NCBI GenBank assembly: GCA_002722455.1
Contig: PBMB01000025.1
Span: forward strand, 20,625 to 84,624
Direction of reading: 5' to 3'
DNA length: 64,000 bases
Origin: Chloroflexota bacterium
Lineage (GTDB): Bacteria > Chloroflexota > Dehalococcoidia > Lucifugimonadales > GCA-2722455
The notes under the pieces: model-generated
Told to the model about the DNA's origin: nothing
Seen by the model: the letters and a program-made list of their open reading frames with translations, nothing else
Database searches by the model: none
Position numbers and translations under genes: made by a program
Part shown: positions 59,445 to 64,000 of the stretch, piece after piece
Numbering within the stretch: the stretch's first letter is position 1
How the letters are laid out: each line of letters starts with the position of its first letter

Positions 59445-60113
59445 ATGTTTAACAAAATACTTTCAAAAATAAAAGACTCTTTGAAAAGTGACGAGAGTAT
59501 AACAATAGAACAATATCTTAAAGAAGCAGAATGTAGGAATTCTTTGCGTAGTTTAAAAAAACCTAACAATGTTGACGCTGAAAGATATCCAAAAAATCTT
59601 AATGGATATATGTTTAAAGAACAAAAGTCAATTCATTCTTCTTCAAGTGATAACTTTTATATTTCTGATTTTGATAATGTTTTCGTAGATGAATTGGTTA
59701 AGAATGCGATGGCAGTAGAAGAAGAAAAAAGAAATTTACAAAGTGAATTAAAAAATATAAACAAGTCAAAAAAAGAAAAAGCGTTATCCAAAGATATAGA
59801 GATATTCTTGGAATGTATGGAAGTGTTGAGAGAGTCTGACGAAAAACTGGCAGAATCATTAAAAGAGCCAGAATTAAAAGTAGAAACATTTTCAAATATG
59901 AATTTTGAAGAATTACTTAATCAAGATTATCCATTGGAATATGTAGATCGTTCAAATGTTCAGTTCTTGCTTAAAAATATGAATAATTATATAAAAGAAA
60001 AAGAACGCCAAGAATCATTTAGTAAAAAACAGAAACAATCATTTGTTTTAATTTGTAAGGTATATAAATTAGATAATGGCTCTCTTAAAAAGGGTGTGAA
60101 AGTTGATTTTTAA
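59445..60113 (+). CDS. Hypothetical charged protein, 222 aa
   Basis: Start at 59445 with CGGAG seven bases upstream; two open codons earlier (TTG TTT) are not used. Ser/Lys/Glu-rich, helical centre (VEEEKRNLQSELKNINKSKK). Converges on the small lipoprotein gene at 60119 with only five bases between. Unrecognised. Confidence 0.75.
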   Translation: MFNKILSKIKDSLKSDESITIEQYLKEAECRNSLRSLKKPNNVDAERYPKNLNGYMFKEQKSIHSSSSDNFYISDFDNVFVDELVKNAMAVEEEKRNLQSELKNINKSKKEKALSKDIEIFLECMEVLRESDEKLAESLKEPELKVETFSNMNFEELLNQDYPLEYVDRSNVQFLLKNMNNYIKEKERQESFSKKQKQSFVLICKVYKLDNGSLKKGVKVDF

Positions 60114-60118
60114 GACGA

Positions 60119-60415
60119 TTATTTTGCATTAATTATACTGTCATGAACCCAAGCTCCACCAAAATCTTTACTGCAATAATAGTTTTCACCTTCATAAACA
60201 AAAAGATCATTATTGTAGTAGATTTTACCTTCATTGTTGTAACAAAAAGAGTCCTTTTTAACGACTTCTAAATCTGTCAATTCCGCCTTCATTTTAAAAT
60301 TAATTTCATTAAGGTAAGAAGTGCCTTCAACTATTTTTTGATCATGGTTGCTATTGATTTGTGCTGCACAACCTGCTAATGCAATAGCTGCAGTTATGAG
60401 TATTGTTTTATTCAT
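60119..60415 (-). CDS. Small lipoprotein, 98 aa
   Basis: Lipoprotein signal MNKTILITAAIALAGC with the lipid-bearing Cys at 16. The mature part is small, with two more Cys (DSFCYNNEG and NYYCSKDFG) that could form a disulfide, and strands around YYNNDLFVYEGENYYCSKD. Ribosome site AAAAGGAAA. Likely periplasmic or outer-membrane; function unknown. Confidence 0.8.
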   Translation of the reverse strand: MNKTILITAAIALAGCAAQINSNHDQKIVEGTSYLNEINFKMKAELTDLEVVKKDSFCYNNEGKIYYNNDLFVYEGENYYCSKDFGGAWVHDSIINAK

Positions 60416-60478
60416 GATATTTCCTTTTCGCTTTATTTATTATATATATTAGATGTATCACTAACAAAATAATTAGTC

Positions 60479-60506
60479 AAAAAAAGCCACTTTTCAAAGT
60501 GGCTTT
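60479..60506 (-). terminator. Terminator of the 60530-61327 gene
   Basis: An 11-bp stem AAAGCCACTTT/AAAGTGGCTTT with loop TC. Confidence 0.88.
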
Positions 60507-60529
60507 ATTGGTTTGATAAAAGTTTTTAT

Positions 60530-61327
60530 TTAAAAAAAGTGATTATAAGTTACTTCATCGACAAACTCTTTTTGAGAATATTTCTTTCTGTTATTATTTT
60601 CGTCAGTAATGAAAAACAGTAATAGGTCTTCATTTTTTTCAATAGAAAGTTCATGTTTATTTTCTGAAACTACACCATCTTTATAAGATAAAGTTTTGCT
60701 AGAAAAAGAAGTTTTAGCGTCTTTATCTTTTTCAGATAATAAGTTTTCTTTAATTGTTGTAAGGGAAATTTTATCACGGTTCCAACAAGAATATTGAATT
60801 AGTTTGTGATCTTCAATATACTTTTGAATTGCGTCTCTTTTATTTCTTTCGTAATGAACAGAATCATATTTTACTTGAATGATAGAATCTAAAACAGACT
60901 CTATTTTTATTTTATTTTCATTGTAGAGTTTTTGAATGCAAAGACCAAATTCTTTAATGTCAGTTAATAATTTTATAGCATCGTCATAGTGTTCTGATTT
61001 TACAGAATCTATTGAAAATGAGTAATCTGTTTTGATATTTTTTGGTCGAACTTTAAAAGAGATGTCGCCATTTTTGATATATCGAATAGAAATATAGAAA
61101 AGCAGAGAATTATCAATTGTTCTTTCATTTAAGTTTTTGTTCTTTTTTGTTTTTTCTGGCAAGATCTGTTCACGATAATTCTTTTCAACAACAAAGACAT
61201 AAGAAATCTCGTCAGTGTAACAGTTTTTTTCTTTTTGTCTTAAAAGAAGGTTGTCTACTTCTTGAATATCAAAATCTTGTGTTTTGTTTAACAAAACGTC
61301 AATTATTGTTTTTGCAATATTTTTCAT
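60530..61327 (-). CDS. Hypothetical protein, 265 aa
   Basis: Unrecognised. N-terminal helix (MKNIAKTIIDVLLNKTQDFD), strands (EISYVFVVEKNYREQILPEK), a Lys-rich hinge (TKKNKNLNERTID), helices in the middle and a charged C-terminus. Ribosome site AAGG. Single-gene unit. Confidence 0.76.
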   Translation of the reverse strand: MKNIAKTIIDVLLNKTQDFDIQEVDNLLLRQKEKNCYTDEISYVFVVEKNYREQILPEKTKKNKNLNERTIDNSLLFYISIRYIKNGDISFKVRPKNIKTDYSFSIDSVKSEHYDDAIKLLTDIKEFGLCIQKLYNENKIKIESVLDSIIQVKYDSVHYERNKRDAIQKYIEDHKLIQYSCWNRDKISLTTIKENLLSEKDKDAKTSFSSKTLSYKDGVVSENKHELSIEKNEDLLLFFITDENNNRKKYSQKEFVDEVTYNHFF

Positions 61328-61381
61328 AAAAAAGCCTTAATTTAGAGATAAGCAATTTTAACACTTTTGAATTTAAAAATC

Positions 61382-61410
61382 AAAAAAAAAGAGTCTTAAA
61401 AAGACTCTTT
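61382..61410 (-). terminator. Terminator of the 61430-61558 gene
   Basis: Stem AAAGAGTCTT/AAGACTCTTT, loop AAA, T-tract on the minus strand. Confidence 0.85.
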
Positions 61411-61429
61411 ATAAAAATATAATTTCAGA

Positions 61430-61558
61430 TTATTTAATCATATCTCGAAACTTTTGTTGACCTTCTGGTGTACTTAGAAGTTCTGCTAGTTCTTTTCGTG
61501 TATCTTCTGATAATGAATTGACAAAATCTTGTGTTTTTTGATCGATATTTTGTTCCAT
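61430..61558 (-). CDS. Small helical protein, 42 aa
   Basis: A short complete gene: AAGAGGA ribosome site, ATG at 61558, stop at 61430, terminator following. The product, starting MEQNIDQKTQDFVNSLSEDT, is one charged amphipathic helix of Glu/Leu/Ser. Unknown. The 314-base gap upstream (61559-61872) holds only an inverted repeat (TTTGATT/AATCAAA, near 61810-61829) and the ribosome site of the prepilin gene. Confidence 0.7.
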   Translation of the reverse strand: MEQNIDQKTQDFVNSLSEDTRKELAELLSTPEGQQKFRDMIK

Positions 61559-61872
61559 AGTGGATTCCTCTTTTGTTTAACTAAAGTTTAGCAAACTACT
61601 TTGGGTATAGCCAGGTCATTTTTTTCGATTTTTTAAAAGAAGTCGAATTTTCCAATTTTGCAAAAACACAAAGAATTTATAAACATTAGAGTGAATATTT
61701 TAAATTTTGTTATTTTTTTTTCTTCATTTAAAAAATGATTTCAAAAAAATATGATAAATAAAGCAATATCTTAAAGAAAAAAAATAATCGTGATTTTTTT
61801 AAACATCTTATTTGATTGAAAAAAATCAAAAATATGAGATATATAGAAATATGTAACAAGCAGGAGTTTTTT

Positions 61873-63486
61873 ATGAAAAGAAATGGATTTTCGTTAATGG
61901 AATCTTTGGTCGTTATGACAATAGGTGGAGCATTAACAGCAGGAACAATTTCTATGGTTTCAGAAAATGCGAACGAAAAAGCAGGGATACAATTTGTAAA
62001 AGAAGCGATTGAAGTTGTAAATGCAGTGAATAAAAGAATTGCAATAGACGGATATAGTCTTTCAACTTGGGATTCTACGAGTTGGAATAATGAAACAGAA
62101 ATAGTCAATAATTTAATAAAAAAAGAATTAACCTCAGAAGAGTTAGATTCATGTTCTGGTGGAACATGGAAACCTGTTGATACCTCAAAAGAAAAAGATT
62201 CTATTATAAGTTGTAATCTTTGGGAAAAGAGAAAGGATAACGGAATTGAAATGTCAGCAGAGTTGGGTAGAGATTCAGTAGGATTGATTAAGGATTTCAA
62301 TTTATTGTTATCATTTTCAGACGAAGATTCTTTTTCTGAAAACTTTAAACATATGAAGCGTGGCTTAATAGAAGCAAAATCTAAAAGAAATAAAGAAGAA
62401 AAAGGTGTTAATAATATTGAAATTGTCTCTCTTTCAACTGGTAAAGAAATAACAACAAGGGACTGTATTAATTCACCGACTGATTGTGCATTTAGGTTAT
62501 CCTTCAATAGAATAGGTGGTAATGAATATCTAAAAGCAGACGGTTCTAATTCAATATTGGGTGAACATTTAACATTTATGGAGGCAGACGGAAGCGCACC
62601 ATTAAAATGTGTTAAGTGGAAAGCAGAAGAAGGAAAAAACCCTACTGAATGGGGTAATCCTACTTTAGAAGAAGATTGTGGTATAGGTATTTACTTAGGT
62701 GAAGATAATGGTGTTGATCCTATTCCAGTAATGGTTGATGTGGTTGCAGATTCAGGAACATTTAAAAATTTAACATTAAATAGAAATTGCACATTATATA
62801 ATTGGAATGAAACGAATAAAAAAGCGGTTGATTCTGGTAAAACAACACCTTGTGGAATGATAAACAATGGTACAGAGGTTATTCAGATTGTTGATAATAC
62901 AATTGCAAATATTGGTTATATATTAGAACTTCAAGCAGAAACAGCAGTTATAAATACAGCAAATATTAATACTACAATTGCAAATAAAGTAAAAGTAACT
63001 GAATTAACAACAAAAACTTTAAACACTGAGACTTTAGAAGTTTTAAATTTAATAGTTAATGGGAATTCAACTTTTGAAGGAAAAGTAACATTCAATGAAA
63101 AAGTAACATTTAATGAAGATATAACAGCAAAACAAAATGTGAATGTGAAAGGTAATTTAATTGTTGACGGTGATGTGAATATAACGGGTCAAATAGATTT
63201 TAAAGACACAACAATTGACGGAACATTAACCGTAATTGGCGACTCAACATTAAAGGGAAATGCGACTTCGAAAGGTGCTTCAAAAGTTAATGGTGATCTA
63301 ACAACGACAACATTAACAACAGACGCTCTTACGGCAAATGGTGACGTTGTGGCAGGTTCTTCAATGTCAGCTCCTGACGGTCAATTTGATAATATTAATG
63401 CTGAAATAGCGTCGATAAACACTGAGATAGCAAATCTTTGTTCAAAACCTACAGTAAAATGTGATACTTCTGTTGAAACTAAATAA
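61873..63486 (+). CDS. Type IV prepilin-like protein with repetitive C-terminus, 537 aa
   Basis: Starts at 61873, after AGGAG, with MKRNGFSLMESLV: a class III leader ending Gly^Phe and the Glu at +5 needed for prepilin peptidase and pilus assembly, then a hydrophobic helix. At 537 residues it is far longer than a major pilin (about 150). Residues about 395-530 are short beta repeats (KGNLIVDGDVNITGQIDFKD), like tail-fibre or shufflon-adhesin PilV tips. It is probably a minor pilin or tip adhesin. Four or more Cys pairs are likely. Followed by a truncated paralogue. Confidence 0.82.
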   Translation: MKRNGFSLMESLVVMTIGGALTAGTISMVSENANEKAGIQFVKEAIEVVNAVNKRIAIDGYSLSTWDSTSWNNETEIVNNLIKKELTSEELDSCSGGTWKPVDTSKEKDSIISCNLWEKRKDNGIEMSAELGRDSVGLIKDFNLLLSFSDEDSFSENFKHMKRGLIEAKSKRNKEEKGVNNIEIVSLSTGKEITTRDCINSPTDCAFRLSFNRIGGNEYLKADGSNSILGEHLTFMEADGSAPLKCVKWKAEEGKNPTEWGNPTLEEDCGIGIYLGEDNGVDPIPVMVDVVADSGTFKNLTLNRNCTLYNWNETNKKAVDSGKTTPCGMINNGTEVIQIVDNTIANIGYILELQAETAVINTANINTTIANKVKVTELTTKTLNTETLEVLNLIVNGNSTFEGKVTFNEKVTFNEDITAKQNVNVKGNLIVDGDVNITGQIDFKDTTIDGTLTVIGDSTLKGNATSKGASKVNGDLTTTTLTTDALTANGDVVAGSSMSAPDGQFDNINAEIASINTEIANLCSKPTVKCDTSVETK

Positions 63487-63511
63487 AATAAAAAAATGTA
63501 ATAAATAAAAT

Positions 63512-63536
63512 GATATGAGAACGATGTTCTCATATC
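63512..63536. terminator. Hairpin between the two prepilin genes
   Basis: Perfect 11-bp inverted repeat GATATGAGAAC/GTTCTCATATC with a GAT loop. There is no T-tract on the plus strand, so it may be an attenuator, a processing site or a weak terminator. Confidence 0.5.
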
Positions 63537-63539
63537 TCC

Positions 63540-63565
63540 AAAAAAAACAAAAAAAACAAAAAAAA
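63540..63565 (+). repeat. Poly-A microsatellite (A8-C-A8-C-A8)
   Basis: Three runs of exactly eight A separated by single C lie between the hairpin and the ribosome site of the second prepilin gene. Such tracts slip during replication and could alter expression (phase variation). Confidence 0.7.
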
Positions 63566-63587
63566 TAAGCAAAAAACGGAGATATTC

Positions 63588-63853
63588 GTGAAGAAAGATA
63601 AAGGTTTTACTCTTGTGGAATCAATACTGGCTTTGTCAGTAGTGGGTGTTGTTTCTGCAGGAGTGATTTCAACAACTGCAAAAAAAGAACAAGAAACACA
63701 TTTAAATACTTTTTTAAATGAAGCAGCAAGTATCATATTTGCAGTTGATCATAGATTATCAATAGATGGATACACCTCAGAAAACTGGAAACAATTTGAA
63801 TGGAAAAACAAAGACGAAGTTTATAATAAATTAATAAAAGAAGAATTAGTTTG
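63588..63853 (+). pseudogene. Second prepilin-like gene, cut by an IS200/IS605-type element
   Basis: GTG at 63588 with GGAG six bases upstream. MKKDKGFTLVESILALSVVG is a canonical class III leader (cleavage after Gly6, Glu +5). The next 60 residues match the first prepilin (DHRLSIDGYTSENW against NKRIAIDGYSLSTW; NKLIKEELV against NNLIKKELT). The reading frame of the ancestral gene stops at about codon 89 where the DNA changes composition, so the gene is disrupted. The fused frame runs on to 63989. Confidence 0.88.
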
Positions 63854-63967
63854 TGACTGCTCCCCGCCTTCTCACTTCGTTTCAGGCGAGGCTTCAGTCC
63901 TGAATGAGAAGTTTGGGATTCTTGTTTCTCTGGCGGCTACTCGACTGTCGTCAAGTTTTACGCTGCC
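63854..63967 (-). ncRNA. Putative omega RNA (3' part) with guide reading into the pilin gene
   Basis: The tail after tnpB corresponds to the scaffold of the guide RNA used by TnpB. An 8-bp stem (arms CCTCGCCT and AGGCGGGG) lies 25 or so bases from the end. The guide would be the flanking pilin sequence, minus strand from about 63853 downward, starting CAAACTAATTCTTC. Confidence 0.55.
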
Positions 63968-64000
63968 TCAACAAGCAGTGACGACTTGACCAGCCGCCAT
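63968..64000 (-). CDS. tnpB: TnpB C-terminal end (partial)
   Basis: Only the last ten residues, MAAGQVVTAC, are inside the window. The A-A-G-(H/Q)-x-V/A-x-A-C ending is common in TnpB, the RNA-guided nuclease of IS200/IS605 elements. No other part can be checked here. Confidence 0.65.
   Translation of the reverse strand: MAAGQVVTAC

Larger units (their letters stand above)
63854..64000 (-). mobile_element. Right end of an IS200/IS605-type (tnpB) element
   Basis: From 63854 the A+T content falls abruptly. Read on the minus strand the stretch gives MAAGQVVTAC-stop, the usual TnpB C-terminus, then a non-coding tail with a C-C-U-C-G-C-C-U/A-G-G-C-G-G-G-G hairpin and GGGGAGCAGTCA at the boundary. 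This is the layout of the right end of orfB-only IS elements. Most of the element lies beyond base 64000. Confidence 0.8.

Overview
The window is strongly A+T-rich and uses the standard code. Its genes have Shine-Dalgarno sites and near-consensus sigma-70 promoters. The recognisable proteins (PrlC/OpdA oligopeptidase, TilS, a type II-like thymidylate kinase, an OmpA-family lipoprotein with a glycine zipper, a CHASE3 chemotaxis receptor, type IV prepilins) point to a gammaproteobacterium, perhaps a marine Vibrio-like one. That last step is inference. The three housekeeping genes stand alone among unrecognised genes, without their usual chromosomal neighbours. Several small proteins resemble families common in phages and plasmids. 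A megaplasmid, chromid or very large phage-like element is therefore more likely than an ordinary core-chromosome segment, although no replication, partition or virion gene is visible to settle it.

Layout. 1-15.6 kb: mostly minus-strand single-gene units, with an acetyltransferase (2.1 kb), two genes with long structured leaders (3.6-3.8 and 9.7-9.8 kb), a NADAR-like protein (10.8 kb), a 5'-nucleotidase of the NT5C1/PF06189 type (12.3 kb) and an orphan DNA methyltransferase with a partner gene (14.6-15.6 kb). 15.9-20.5 kb: a chemoreceptor, a gene with an in-frame stop, and a large secreted repeat protein (five thrombospondin-type-1-like repeats plus Calx-beta). 20.6-37 kb: hypothetical genes with tilS, a transglutaminase-like C-H-D protein, tmk, a protein with an SSB-like acidic tip, a second acetyltransferase, then the OmpA lipoprotein. 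38-52.7 kb: hypothetical genes, a duplicated convergent pair of membrane-protein genes (41.5-44.7 kb), a nucleotidyltransferase, and a second small gene with an in-frame stop. 52.9-61.6 kb: prlC, a macro-domain operon with a possible RNA switch, and small lipoproteins. 61.9-64 kb: two tandem prepilin-like genes, the second cut by the right end of an IS200/IS605-type tnpB element that runs off the window.

Organisation. Most genes have their own promoter (often TTGCTT, 17 bp, TATAAT) and their own hairpin terminator, packed into short gaps. A dozen short operons are the exception. Several small genes under 60 codons lie in the gaps and are annotated here. Functional themes that can be named are nucleotide and tRNA metabolism (5'-nucleotidase, tmk, tilS), ADP-ribose handling (macro domain, NADAR-like), surface interaction (pili, repeat adhesin, chemoreceptor, lipoproteins) and DNA modification. 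Most other genes have no recognisable function from sequence alone.
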